DNA of 64,000 nucleotides from Ktedonobacteria bacterium (lineage in GTDB: Bacteria; Chloroflexota; Ktedonobacteria; Ktedonobacterales; JACDGC01), in the NCBI GenBank assembly GCA_027459785.1, contig DAIDGU010000008.1:1-64000 (forward strand), given 5' to 3'. Position numbers and translations under genes: made by a program. Shown here piece by piece: positions 34,897-43,454 of the stretch. Every line of letters starts with the position of its first letter. Position 1 is the first letter of the stretch. The notes under the pieces were generated by a model, which was not told the DNA's origin, made no database searches, and saw only the letters and a program-made list of their open reading frames with translations.

Positions 34897-36759
34897 GTGC
34901 CATCCTATCGCTATTTGACCACCCCCACCCCCATGCCGCCCCCTGCCTATGCGCCAGCGCGCGGACGCAGGCCACGGCACCGGCGCCAGCGCCGTCTGTT
35001 GCCGGCGCTCATCTGCGCCGTGCTGCTTTTCGGTGGCTATGCCGCGGTGCGCTATGGCATCGCGCGGGCGCACCCCAGCTTCGGCGATCCGCATAGCTGT
35101 CAGGATCTCGGCGCGAAGTCGGGCTATTTCGGCACGTTCGGTTTCACCACCACGCCGATTCCGGGCGCGCCGATCCCGCCAGTCTCGCCCTCCAACGGCC
35201 AGCCGGATCGTTTCACCTGGCCGACGGCCAATGGCAGCATGGATGCGGTCATCGCATGCGCGGGCGGCGATGCCTCGTGGGACGGCTATGGGCAGCCCTT
35301 CCAGTGCGAGGAGTTGATCCAGCGGTACGCCTGGCTGCGTTGGGGCGACAGCCCGACGGACTGGGGTAACGGCGCGGCACGCATCTGGGACGACGGCCAG
35401 CATAATCCGACCTATCCCCACGCGCACTTCAGCCAGATCGCCAATGGCTCCGCCACGCCGCCGCAGCCGGGCGACATCATGATTTGGGGCGACTACAATT
35501 CAGACGGCACGCCGAACGTGTGGGCCACGACGGGCCATACCGCCATCGTCGCCAGCGTGGGGCCGACGAGCTTCACCACCCTGGAACAGAACGTGCAATG
35601 GAATTACCAATATGCCTATAATCCCTCGCGCACGTTCTACTACACGACCGCGCACCAAAAGGATGGCACGCACTACTTTGTCGGCACGACCTTCTGGGGC
35701 GGCCACACCGACGCGCCGCCCTATGGCTGGCTGCATGACACCCACACAGCGCCGGTTCCCCTGACGGCGACCCAGCCGACCATCGTGACGACCAGCGCGA
35801 CCAGCGCGACGGCTTTCGCGCACACCAGCGATGGGCATATTGTGCAGGCAAGCTTCACTAAAGGCCAGTGGAGCGCCTGGCAACCCGTCAGCGACACCAC
35901 CGCTATCGCCGGCAGTCCTGTCGCGCCGGATGCCCACACCGTTTTCGCCCGCTCGGCAGATGGGCTGATCCGCACGGCGACGCAGACGAACAGTGGTTGG
36001 TCGCCGTGGACGGTGTTGACAACGCAGGGTGCGCCAGCCGGTGGCTTCGTGGGCGATCCCGCTGTGGCGCGGTACACCGAGCATGGCCTGAGCTATCTCC
36101 AGGTGGCGGCGACCGGCGCGGATGGCCGCGTCTATGTCACCAGCGATCCCGGTGGCGCATGGCAAGCATGGAGCGCCAGCGGCACACCGGCTACTATCAC
36201 CGGCAGCCCGATCATGCTGGATGCTGCGCACCTCCTCGCCCGCGCGGCGCGCGGCGGGGCGATCATGGCCGCGACGTGGGATGGCGCGCAGTGGTCCGCC
36301 TGGCACGCGCTGGCACAGGGCGGCCCCAGCGGCGGTTTTGCCGGCAGGCCCGTCGTCGCTACCACCCCGGATGCCAAGCATCCGCAGATCTTCGCCACCG
36401 GAGCCGATGGCCAGCTTTACCACGCCAGTGCCACCAACGGCGTGTGGTCCGCCTGGACCGCCGTGGGTGACACGACGACCGACTTCAGCGGCGGTCCCGC
36501 CGCGCCTGACCAGTCCCACCTCTTCGCCCGCGCCGCGTCCGATAACCAGATGCGCACGGCCACCTGGACGGGTCACGCCTGGACGGCGTGGCAGACCATG
36601 AAAACACTGCCGGGCGGCTTCGCCAGTGATCCCGTCGCCGCCTCATCCACGGTGGTCTATGCCCTCGGCACCGACGGCCAGCTTTATCGCAACGTCTACC
36701 AGTCCGGTGCGTGGGAAGGCTGGGCGCTTGTCGGCGACGCGGGGCAGCATCTGGGGTGA
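34897..36759 (+). CDS. Membrane-anchored CHAP protein with C-terminal propeller repeats
   Basis: 620 residues from GTG 34897, with AAGGAG 13 bases upstream. One N-terminal helix (about 40-58) anchors it outside. A CHAP domain follows at about 110-250: Cys in FQCEELIQRYAW, GDIMIWGDYNSDG, and His in TGHTAIVAS. The second half is repeats of about 50 residues with the motif WSAWQPVSD, WSPWTVL, WQAWSASG, WSAWHAL, WSAWTAVGD, WTAWQTM and WEGWALVGD. These look like PLL/sialidase-type propeller blades, a plausible carbohydrate-binding disc. Probable cell-wall hydrolase with its own binding module. Confidence 0.78.
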   Translation: MPSYRYLTTPTPMPPPAYAPARGRRPRHRRQRRLLPALICAVLLFGGYAAVRYGIARAHPSFGDPHSCQDLGAKSGYFGTFGFTTTPIPGAPIPPVSPSNGQPDRFTWPTANGSMDAVIACAGGDASWDGYGQPFQCEELIQRYAWLRWGDSPTDWGNGAARIWDDGQHNPTYPHAHFSQIANGSATPPQPGDIMIWGDYNSDGTPNVWATTGHTAIVASVGPTSFTTLEQNVQWNYQYAYNPSRTFYYTTAHQKDGTHYFVGTTFWGGHTDAPPYGWLHDTHTAPVPLTATQPTIVTTSATSATAFAHTSDGHIVQASFTKGQWSAWQPVSDTTAIAGSPVAPDAHTVFARSADGLIRTATQTNSGWSPWTVLTTQGAPAGGFVGDPAVARYTEHGLSYLQVAATGADGRVYVTSDPGGAWQAWSASGTPATITGSPIMLDAAHLLARAARGGAIMAATWDGAQWSAWHALAQGGPSGGFAGRPVVATTPDAKHPQIFATGADGQLYHASATNGVWSAWTAVGDTTTDFSGGPAAPDQSHLFARAASDNQMRTATWTGHAWTAWQTMKTLPGGFASDPVAASSTVVYALGTDGQLYRNVYQSGAWEGWALVGDAGQHLG

Positions 36760-36804
36760 CAGGGACGGGGATGATCAGAGGACGCAGACAGCGAAGAAAT
36801 GTGG

Positions 36805-36834
36805 ATGACATTCAGGCGAAGAAAGATATATAAT
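36805..36834 (+). promoter_or_regulatory. Promoter for the DinD-like gene
   Basis: ATGACA at 36805-36810 and TATAAT at 36829-36834, spacing 18. ATG 36918 lies 84 bases further on. No obvious LexA palindrome was seen around it. Confidence 0.5.
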
Positions 36835-36917
36835 GCTCTACATTAGCTGGCGGACGACGTGACCAATGCCTAAGGCCAGCATTGTCTGTTGCACGTCTTT
36901 CACAAAGGAGAGCGTAT

Positions 36918-37805
36918 ATGTCGCATCCCCAACCGCTGGCATACCCACATGGACAATCAGCTTTCGACGCGATTCGCCACGAAGACGATCAGGGCGAATA
37001 CTGGCAGGCCCGCGAACTGGCCAAGGAACTTGGCTACACCTCTTGGCAATTCTTTGAACGGGTTATCACAGAAGCCAAATCAGCGTGTGCTGGTCAAGGC
37101 TACGATGTGAGCGGGCTTTTTACTGAGGTGATTAAAAAGTCCACCGGAGGTCGTCCTGGCAAAGATTATCGTTTGACCCGTTTTGCCTGTTACATGATCG
37201 CATTGAGTGCAGACGGCACGAAAGAGGAGGTAGCTGCCGCCAAGACGTACTTTGCCGTGATGACGCATGAGCAGGAGATGTTACGCGCACTTATCGACGA
37301 GGTGGGCGACAATCCGCTGGTTGAGGTGGCACAGCGCATCATGCGCCGCCAGGAATTGACCGAAGCCCATAAGCGTTTGCTGGCGCGCGCCCGCGATGCT
37401 GGTGTCATCACACCGCAACAGTGCGCCCGTTTCATGAACTGGGGCTATCGTGGATTATATCCTGATGAGACGGAAGATGTCATCCATGCGCGGAAGGGCT
37501 TAGCTCCTAAAGAGGAGATCAGCAATTGGATGGGCGCGATGGAGACGATGGCGAATCTTTTGCGCGCTGTCGTCGCAGAAAAGCGCATGGAACGCCAGGG
37601 CATTCACACGGTGCGGGATGCCAACCGCACGCATTATGAAGCGGGCAAAACGGTACGTGGCTGGCTCACCAGCGAAGGCATCTATCCTGAGCAATTGCCC
37701 ACGCCCACCAAAAGTTATAAGCAGATCGTGAAGGAGGAGGCGGCGCGCCTCGCCCGCGAGGAAGAGGACGAGCGCGGCTTGTGGGGCCAGTTGCCGCCGG
37801 CTTGA
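36918..37805 (+). CDS. DinD-like (BRO-related) protein
   Basis: 295 residues from ATG 36918 with AAAGGAG upstream. The N-terminal part matches the DinD pattern: FDAIRHEDDQGEYWQAREL, LGYTSWQFFERVITEAKSAC and GKDYRLTRFACYMIALSADGTK. The C-terminal part has helices including RLLARARDAGVITPQQCARF and NWGYRGLY. In E. coli DinD is SOS-induced and inhibits RecA. With the antirepressor at 19512 it is the second protein in this window from the phage/SOS-regulator world without a phage nearby. It has its own promoter. Confidence 0.75.
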   Translation: MSHPQPLAYPHGQSAFDAIRHEDDQGEYWQARELAKELGYTSWQFFERVITEAKSACAGQGYDVSGLFTEVIKKSTGGRPGKDYRLTRFACYMIALSADGTKEEVAAAKTYFAVMTHEQEMLRALIDEVGDNPLVEVAQRIMRRQELTEAHKRLLARARDAGVITPQQCARFMNWGYRGLYPDETEDVIHARKGLAPKEEISNWMGAMETMANLLRAVVAEKRMERQGIHTVRDANRTHYEAGKTVRGWLTSEGIYPEQLPTPTKSYKQIVKEEAARLAREEEDERGLWGQLPPA

Positions 37806-37811
37806 GTAGCG

Positions 37812-37856
37812 GGTGGCCCCACCCCCGGCCCCTCCCCATCTGCGGATGGAGAGGGG
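37812..37856. repeat. Palindromic repeat, pair 2 left
   Basis: GTGGCCCCACCCCCGGCCCCT then CCCCATCTGCGGATGGAGAGGGG. The core at 37829-37856 is identical to the one at 24561-24588. The inverted partner is 60 bases away. Confidence 0.8.
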
Positions 37857-37911
37857 AGATCAGACACTGTACGGTGATCGCGTTGATCTTGGCTGATCAC
37901 TACCCGAACGA

Positions 37912-38904
37912 TCACCCCCTCTCCATCTCCGATGGGGAGGAGGCCGGGGGGTGGGGCAGCGCCGCCCGCGCATACGCGCGCCAGTCGCCGCCCGGCGCGC
38001 GGAGCCAGGCGCGGATCGCGCCTTCGCGCACACCGCTGGCGCTCACGCGCAGGGACGCGGCACCGACGCGCGCCAGCAGCGCCTGCCAGGCGACCACGCC
38101 ACCGGCAAGGATGCGCAGCCGCTCGGCGTCTACGCCGGTCTGTGGGGCCAGCGTCGCGGCGGGGGCGCTGGCCAGTGTCGCCTGGGCGCGGGTGAGATCT
38201 GCTAGTGTCAGCGCCTCGCTGCGCCCGCAGAAGCGCGCCAGGGCCGTCGCCGTGCCGCCGACCGCGATCAGGCCGTCCAGCGGCGGGTCCGGCGGGGGCA
38301 GTGTCTGGACCACGGCACCGGCAGCCTCGGCCAGCGCGGCGAACTCTTGCGCCGTCGGCGGGTCCGCCGGCTGCACCTGTTCCACTAACCGGCCAGAGCC
38401 AAGCGGCAAAGACGTGGCAAAGGCAATTTTTTCGATGGTGCCGACGACGAATTCGCAACTGCCGCCGCCCAGATCGCCCACCCCCAGGCGCAACGCCGGA
38501 TCGCGTTGGTTGCCGGTCGCGCCCCAGAACGTGAGCGCCGCCTCCTCCATGCCGTCCAGGAGCGCGATGGGTGCGCTCCACGCCGCGCTGAAGCGCGCGA
38601 TCATCGCCGCCGCGTTACGCGCCGCGCGCACGCCTTCCGTCGCCAGGCCCAGCCGCACCGTCGCGCCCAGTGCCTCTGCCCGTGCCGCGAAGGCGCGCAA
38701 GGTCGCTTCCACCCGCGTCGCCCGCTCTGCGCCGATCTCGCCCGTCGCCGCTACGTCCACCCCCAGCCGCGCCAGGTCCACCTGCCGTTCGATGACTGTG
38801 AGATCCCTCTCAGCATAACTATCGACTATGACCATATGCACGGTATTGCTGCCGATATCCACCGCTGCGACCCGTTGCGGCGCTTGCTCTGCTGTGCTTT
38901 TCAT
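37912..38904 (-). CDS. Ppx/GppA family phosphatase
   Basis: 330 residues, single ASKHA-fold domain. Visible are the phosphate-1 loop VAAVDIGSNTVHMVI, the ATEGVRAARN segment, the phosphate-2 loop GDLGGGSCEFVVG, and the adenosine-side VGGTATALARF. Family members hydrolyse polyphosphate or pppGpp; which one cannot be told. It lacks the longer C-terminal HD-like domain of E. coli Ppx. Its last 17 codons (PHPPASSPSEMERG) lie inside the palindromic repeat at 37915-37958, so the repeat supplies the C-terminus and stop. Confidence 0.85.
   Translation of the reverse strand: MKSTAEQAPQRVAAVDIGSNTVHMVIVDSYAERDLTVIERQVDLARLGVDVAATGEIGAERATRVEATLRAFAARAEALGATVRLGLATEGVRAARNAAAMIARFSAAWSAPIALLDGMEEAALTFWGATGNQRDPALRLGVGDLGGGSCEFVVGTIEKIAFATSLPLGSGRLVEQVQPADPPTAQEFAALAEAAGAVVQTLPPPDPPLDGLIAVGGTATALARFCGRSEALTLADLTRAQATLASAPAATLAPQTGVDAERLRILAGGVVAWQALLARVGAASLRVSASGVREGAIRAWLRAPGGDWRAYARAALPHPPASSPSEMERG
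37915..37958. repeat. Palindromic repeat, pair 2 right (inverted; overlaps a gene end)
   Basis: CCCCCTCTCCATCTCCGATGGGGAGGAGGCCGGGGGGTGGGG in inverted orientation to the copy at 37812. It contains the stop and C-terminal codons of the Ppx/GppA gene. Confidence 0.8.
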
Positions 38905-39098
38905 GCGCTATCCCTCGTCTGTATTGATAGCAGCCTATCCCATGCGCACCCCGCACCGCAAGAGGAAAAAACATTCGTTGCCGGAGGGTGGGTCCAGGTT
39001 TGCAAGGAGCATGGCGCTGTGATAGGATACTTCTGAACACAACCGCCATCTATCCGTCGTTTGGTGCGACGGCATACGGATACAATAGGGATACCAGC

Positions 39099-40052
39099 AT
39101 GCACGTCTTCACGACATTGGATGAGGTCGCGCTCCACCGCCCCCAGGCGCTCACCGTGGGCGCGTTCGACGGCGTGCATCGTGGGCATCAATACCTCATC
39201 CAGCGGACGGCGGAAGTCGCGGCGCAGTTGGATGCAGCGGTGACGGTGGTGACATTCTGGCCCCCGCCCGTCGCCGTGGTCCGCCCTGGCACGCCCATCC
39301 AATGCCTGACGTTGCCAGCGGAAAAGTATGCCGCGCTCGCCGCGCTGGGCAGCGTGGCGCAGGTGATCGTGCTGCCCTTCACGCCGGCACTGGCCCTGTG
39401 GCCGCCGGAGCAGTTCATGACCGCCTTGGCGGACCATCTGCCCATCGCTGCGCTGGTGGAAGGCGACGATTTCTCGCTAGGTCATAACCGCGTGGGGACG
39501 CTGACCTGGCTGACGGACTACGGTCAGGCGCACGGCTTCGTGGTGGAAGGTGTGGCGCGGCGGGCAACGGCTGGCACGCCGATCAGCAGCACACGCATCC
39601 GGGCGCTGTTGGCTGCCGGCGACGTGGCGGGCGCGGCGGAGTTGTTGGGGCGACCCTACCAGTTGAGCGGTGAGGTTGTGCGCGGTGACGCGCGCGGGCG
39701 CGAGTTGGGCTATCCAACGGCGAATGTGCAGCCTGATCCGCTCAAGCTCGTCCCAGGCAACGGCATTTATGCTGTGCGCGCGTGGGCTGCCACCGCGCCG
39801 CAACAGGTGTGGTGGGGCGCGGCCAGCATCGGCACCCGCCCGACCTTCGCCGGCACCGACCGCCGCGTCGAAGTCTATGTGCTGGATGGCCACCCCGATC
39901 TGTATGGCGTGACGCTCACGGTCGAGATGGTCGCCTGGCTGCGCGAGGAACGAACATTTAGCAGCAGTGAAGCACTGATCGCGCAGATGGCTGACGACGT
40001 CAGCGCCGCGCGGCGCGTATTGCAGGGGCAAGAAACGGGGGCAGAGCTATGA
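39099..40052 (+). CDS. ribF: Bifunctional riboflavin kinase/FAD synthetase
   Basis: 317 residues from ATG 39099; the frame is open upstream but the family start is MHVFTTLDEV. The FAD synthetase half shows VGAFDGVHRGHQYLI (nucleotide site), GDDFSLGHNRVG, and ISSTRIRALLAAGDV. The riboflavin kinase half shows GRELGYPTANV, NGIYAV, GTRPTF and LREERTF. It makes FMN then FAD. It overlaps the FhaA gene by 4 bases, tying flavin synthesis to the FHA-FtsW operon. Confidence 0.93.
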   Translation: MHVFTTLDEVALHRPQALTVGAFDGVHRGHQYLIQRTAEVAAQLDAAVTVVTFWPPPVAVVRPGTPIQCLTLPAEKYAALAALGSVAQVIVLPFTPALALWPPEQFMTALADHLPIAALVEGDDFSLGHNRVGTLTWLTDYGQAHGFVVEGVARRATAGTPISSTRIRALLAAGDVAGAAELLGRPYQLSGEVVRGDARGRELGYPTANVQPDPLKLVPGNGIYAVRAWAATAPQQVWWGAASIGTRPTFAGTDRRVEVYVLDGHPDLYGVTLTVEMVAWLREERTFSSSEALIAQMADDVSAARRVLQGQETGAEL

Positions 40053-40882
40053 GCCAGAACCGCAATGCCGTGGCGCGTCTGGAAGACTTCATCCAGGGGT
40101 CCGTCGAGGGCTTTTTCAGCCGTGTTTTCCGCACCGGCGTGAACAAGATCGAGATCGCCCGCAAGCTGGAACGCGCAATGGATGAGGGCGTGGTCGTCAC
40201 CAACAATCAGCGCCGCGCGCCGAATTATTACAAGCTCTTCATGAGCGAGTCCGACTTTCGCGCCATCCGCCAATATGCACGCCTGCTGAAGTCGCAGTTG
40301 CAAGACGGCTTGCTTCAGATGGCGAAACAGCGCGGCTATCTCGTCACGACGAACCCCCTGGTGGCTATCGAGGTCGATAATCGTCTTGGTAAGGGAGATC
40401 TGCGCACGGAGACGAGCTTCCTGGATGCCGCGCAGATGCAGCAGCAACTCGCCGCCGCCCAGGGCAGCACGAATCCCACCTCGCCAAACCTGGGCAATGC
40501 CCCACCGGACTTCACCCAGGTGATCGCGCCGCAGCCGCAACCCCAAGGCGGCGGTGCTGGCGGCCTGAACGTGCAGGTCGGCGGCCCCATGCCCGATGCC
40601 GCGCTGGTGCTGCGCACGCCGCAGGGGCCAGGGCAAACTTACCCCTTGAATCGTGAGGTAATTCATATCGGGCGGCACAAGTCTAATGATATCGTCATCA
40701 AAGAAGAGCGTGTCTCGCGCTACCACGCCGAGATTCGCTTCGAGCGCGGCCAGTTCGTGCTCTATGACCTGGGCAGCCTGAACGGCGTCGTCGTCAACGG
40801 CATGTTGACGCGCCACGCCATCCTGCGCCCTGGTGATATCATCGGCATCGGCAGCTATAGTTTCGTATTCGAGCGGAGGTAA
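40049..40882 (+). CDS. fhaA: FhaA-like DUF3662 - FHA protein
   Basis: 277 residues. The N-terminal 120 residues are DUF3662 (LEDFIQGSVEGFFSRVFRTGVNKIEIARKLERAMDE), as in mycobacterial FhaA. A Gln/Pro linker leads to an FHA domain at about 205-275: IHIGRHKSNDIVI, VSRYHAEI, LGSLNGVVVNG. The conserved Arg, Ser and His for phosphothreonine binding are present. In actinobacteria FhaA links kinases to cell-wall synthesis. The ribF overlap and the following fhaB-ftsW support the same role here. Confidence 0.85.
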   Translation: MSQNRNAVARLEDFIQGSVEGFFSRVFRTGVNKIEIARKLERAMDEGVVVTNNQRRAPNYYKLFMSESDFRAIRQYARLLKSQLQDGLLQMAKQRGYLVTTNPLVAIEVDNRLGKGDLRTETSFLDAAQMQQQLAAAQGSTNPTSPNLGNAPPDFTQVIAPQPQPQGGGAGGLNVQVGGPMPDAALVLRTPQGPGQTYPLNREVIHIGRHKSNDIVIKEERVSRYHAEIRFERGQFVLYDLGSLNGVVVNGMLTRHAILRPGDIIGIGSYSFVFERR

Positions 40883-40891
40883 ACCAGCGCT

Positions 40892-41344
40892 ATGTCGCTC
40901 TCTTTCGAAGAATTCTTGCTCGTCTTGCGCATCGCCTCCATCGCCGTGCTCTACCTTTTCATCTTGCAGGTGGTGTTGGTGGCGCGGCGCGACCTCGCAG
41001 TGGCCACGGTGCAATCCGCCACCCAGGCCGCGCGCTCGGTGATCGGCCATCTGGTGGTGGTCGATAGCGGCTCCGCGCCGCTCGCACCCGGCACCACGCT
41101 CGACATCGTCTCGCCGACGACGCTGGGCCGCGCGCCCATCAACACCATCGTCCTCGAAAGCAATCTAGTGTCGATGGAGCATGCACGCATCTACTTTCGC
41201 AGCAATTCGCTCTGGGTGGAAGACCTGGGAAGCAAGAATGGCACATTTTTGAACGATCAGCAACTCGCGCCGCAAAAAGCCGTCGCGGTCAGGCCGCGCG
41301 ACATCCTGCGCCTGGGCGATGTGCGTTTCCGGATCGTGCCGTAA
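40892..41344 (+). CDS. FhaB-like membrane FHA protein
   Basis: 150 residues. A short N-terminus carries one helix (about 10-30, VLYLFILQVVLVA), then a linker and an FHA domain at about 65-150: LGRAPINTIVLES, LVSMEHARI and DLGSKNGTFLN. The GRxxS serine is replaced (GRAPIN), so phosphopeptide binding may be weakened. FhaB/GarA-like proteins with a helix occur with FtsW and PBP genes. It lies 9 bases after the DUF3662 gene and 15 before ftsW. Confidence 0.8.
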   Translation: MSLSFEEFLLVLRIASIAVLYLFILQVVLVARRDLAVATVQSATQAARSVIGHLVVVDSGSAPLAPGTTLDIVSPTTLGRAPINTIVLESNLVSMEHARIYFRSNSLWVEDLGSKNGTFLNDQQLAPQKAVAVRPRDILRLGDVRFRIVP

Positions 41345-41359
41345 CAGGAGTAACCACCG

Positions 41360-42742
41360 ATGCAGCAAACTATGCGCAATGCCTTCGATCTGCGACGCTA
41401 TCGCTGGTCGGAACTGTTTCTGCTGATCATGCCGTCGCTTTTCATCTTGCTCGGCATGCTGCAATTGCAGTTGATCGCCCAGAATAGCACCGGCAAAGGG
41501 CCGACGGCCATCAATATCAACAACTTGCCGGCCATCGACGTGTTGGCTCCGCAGTTGTTGCTGATCGTCGCGTTGCTGGCGACCCACGTGGCGCTTTCGT
41601 GGCTGGTGCCGAACGCGGACCGCACGTTGCTGCCCATCGCTGGCATGCTCAGTTCGATGGGTGTGCTGATGGCGACACGCCTGGGGCCGGACCTGCCTTC
41701 GCCCGAACCGCGCCTGGGCTTCAAACAGTTGATCTGGGTGCTGATCGGCTTCGGCTTCTGCATCGCCACGGTCTTCGCCACGCGCTCCATCCGCTGGTTG
41801 CGTCTCTACAAATATACCTGGGCGGTCGGTGGCATCATCCTCGTCGCCATCACCCTCATCCACGCGCGCAATGTCAATTTCGACAGCCCCACCCACGACC
41901 AGTTGAATCTCGGTCCCGCCGGCCTGGCCTTCCAGCCCTCGGAGTTGCTCAAGATCTGTCTGGTGATCTTCTACGCCGCCTATCTGGCGGAAAACCGCGA
42001 GATTCTGGCGCTGGAAGGGCGCAAAGTTGGCCCCTTTTACATCCCGCCGCTCAAGCACATGGGACCGTTGATCGGCATGCTGCTCGTCGCGCTGGTGCTT
42101 TTCGTGGGCCTGCGCGAACTGGGCCTGGCGCTGCTGATCTTCGGCATCTTCGTCTCGATGATCTACCTTGCCAGCGGTCGCCTGGCGTATGTCTTTTACA
42201 GCCTGGGCGGCTTCGCTGTCGGCGCGTTCATCGCCTATAACCTTTTCAGCTATGTACGCGACCGCGTCGCTATCGTCTCGACGGCCTTTCAGCCGGACGT
42301 GGCGGATAACAAGGGCTATCAGATCGTGCAGGGCTTGATCGCGCTGGGTAGCGGCGGCGTGCTGGGCCAGGGTTTCGGCTTGGGCCACCCCACCTTCGTC
42401 CCCGCCGTGCAAACGGACTACGTGGCCGCCGCCATCGGCGAGGAGTTCGGCTTGGCGGGTCTTTTCGCCATCCTGGGCATCTTCATGCTGCTGGTCTATC
42501 GCAGCTTCCGCATCGCCGTTCGCGCCCGCGACACCTTCGAGCAATTGCTGGCCGGCGGCATCGGCTCGGTCTTCGCCATCCAAACGCTCGTCATCCTGGC
42601 CGGCAACTTGAAACTGATGCCCCTCACCGGCATCCCACTGCCCTTCATCACCTATGGCGGCAGTTCGGTTATCGCCAACTTCATCATGATCGGCCTCTTG
42701 TTGCGCCTTTCCACGCCAGCGGAAGGCGACCAGGTGGCGTAA
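41360..42742 (+). CDS. FtsW/RodA/SpoVE family peptidoglycan glycosyltransferase
   Basis: 460 residues, about ten helices, with the first preceded by a charged tail. SEDS hallmarks are FQPSELLKICLVIFYAAYL, GPLIGMLLVALVLFVGLRELGLALLIF, YQIVQGLIALGSGGVLGQGFG, VPAVQTDYVAAAIGEEFG and the C-terminal PLPFITYGGSSVIANF. The protein polymerises lipid II together with a class B penicillin-binding protein, which is not in this window. Context with ribF and two FHA genes resembles the fhaA-fhaB-ftsW/rodA clusters of Actinobacteria, where a kinase controls wall growth. Confidence 0.93.
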   Translation: MQQTMRNAFDLRRYRWSELFLLIMPSLFILLGMLQLQLIAQNSTGKGPTAININNLPAIDVLAPQLLLIVALLATHVALSWLVPNADRTLLPIAGMLSSMGVLMATRLGPDLPSPEPRLGFKQLIWVLIGFGFCIATVFATRSIRWLRLYKYTWAVGGIILVAITLIHARNVNFDSPTHDQLNLGPAGLAFQPSELLKICLVIFYAAYLAENREILALEGRKVGPFYIPPLKHMGPLIGMLLVALVLFVGLRELGLALLIFGIFVSMIYLASGRLAYVFYSLGGFAVGAFIAYNLFSYVRDRVAIVSTAFQPDVADNKGYQIVQGLIALGSGGVLGQGFGLGHPTFVPAVQTDYVAAAIGEEFGLAGLFAILGIFMLLVYRSFRIAVRARDTFEQLLAGGIGSVFAIQTLVILAGNLKLMPLTGIPLPFITYGGSSVIANFIMIGLLLRLSTPAEGDQVA

Positions 42743-42744
42743 GT

Positions 42745-42792
42745 CGCGGCCCCACCCCCCGGCCCCCTCCCCATCTTTGATGGAGAGGGGGT
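42745..42792. repeat. Palindromic repeat, pair 3 left
   Basis: GGCCCCACCCCCCGGCCCCC then CTCCCCATCTTTGATGGAGAGGGGGTG, right after the ftsW stop. Related in core and tail to pairs 1 and 2, with TTTGATG in the loop. Two copies of the 18-base unit ATCGGGGTGATCAGCGAG follow at about 42802-42837. Confidence 0.75.
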
Positions 42793-42872
42793 GATTAGGC
42801 AATCGGGGTGATCAGCGAGATCGGGGTGATCAGCGAGATCGACGCGCGCAGCTTTATATGCCACCTCCATTG

Positions 42873-42922
42873 CTCCCCTCTCCATCAAAGATGGGGTGGG
42901 GCCGGGGGTGGGGCTGTCACAC
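42873..42922. repeat. Palindromic repeat, pair 3 right (inverted)
   Basis: CTCCCCTCTCCATCAAAGATGGGGTGGGGCCGGGGGTGGGG, opposite orientation to the copy at 42745, about 80 bases apart. It ends 15 bases before ATG 42937. Confidence 0.75.
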
Positions 42923-42936
42923 CAATGGAGGTTCGC

Positions 42937-43305
42937 ATGCAGCAAGGCATTGTCCTGGCGGGGTTCATCCCCAGCCTGGGTGGCTTATTCAGTAATTGCT
43001 TTTCCTATCTCTTGATCGGGGTGATCGCCGGCACCGTCGCCACCTTCGTTGTGCGCGGCAAGTTGGGCTGCATCCTCGGTAATTTCCTGCTCGGCCTCCT
43101 CGGCGCGGTCGTCGGCTACTTCGTGCTGAACCTCATCCCTATCCTGAATCAAAAAGATATCAGCGTCAACTTCATCGGCACGACGATCATCGCCTCCGTC
43201 ACCGCGACGTTGATCGCCCTGATCTTCACGTCCGCCCTGGCCGCCGAACGTCGCCATCAACAACACCTGCTGGACAAATATCACGATCAACAAGCACAAA
43301 GCTGA
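42937..43305 (+). CDS. GlsB/YeaQ/YmgE family membrane protein
   Basis: 122 residues from ATG 42937 with TGGAGG upstream. Three helices in a YeaQ-like layout: LLIGVIAGTVATFVV, LGCILGNFLLGLLGAVVGYFVL, and IIASVTATLIALIFTSAL, followed by a charged tail. These small transglycosylase-associated proteins are often stress-related. No biochemical function is established. Confidence 0.65.
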   Translation: MQQGIVLAGFIPSLGGLFSNCFSYLLIGVIAGTVATFVVRGKLGCILGNFLLGLLGAVVGYFVLNLIPILNQKDISVNFIGTTIIASVTATLIALIFTSALAAERRHQQHLLDKYHDQQAQS

Positions 43306-43454
43306 GCGGCTCGGCATTTCTCCTGGTATGGGCGCGCTGCATCGCGACTTTGCCGCCTCTGCGCGTTTTGCGCTGCCCTCGCCCGCCTGTGGTACACTAG
43401 GGGCAACGGCATCATTGTGTTGAGGCATGTGCAGCGCGCAGAAAGGATCACCTC

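Noticed and set aside
39000-39098. FMN riboswitch upstream of ribF
   Set aside because: The conserved FMN aptamer segments were not seen, and the region is short and overlaps the ppx gene promoter side.
41165-42802. 545-codon open frame opposite ftsW
   Set aside because: Very charged low-complexity translation (DEDQRQ-rich), a mirror of hydrophobic membrane codons.
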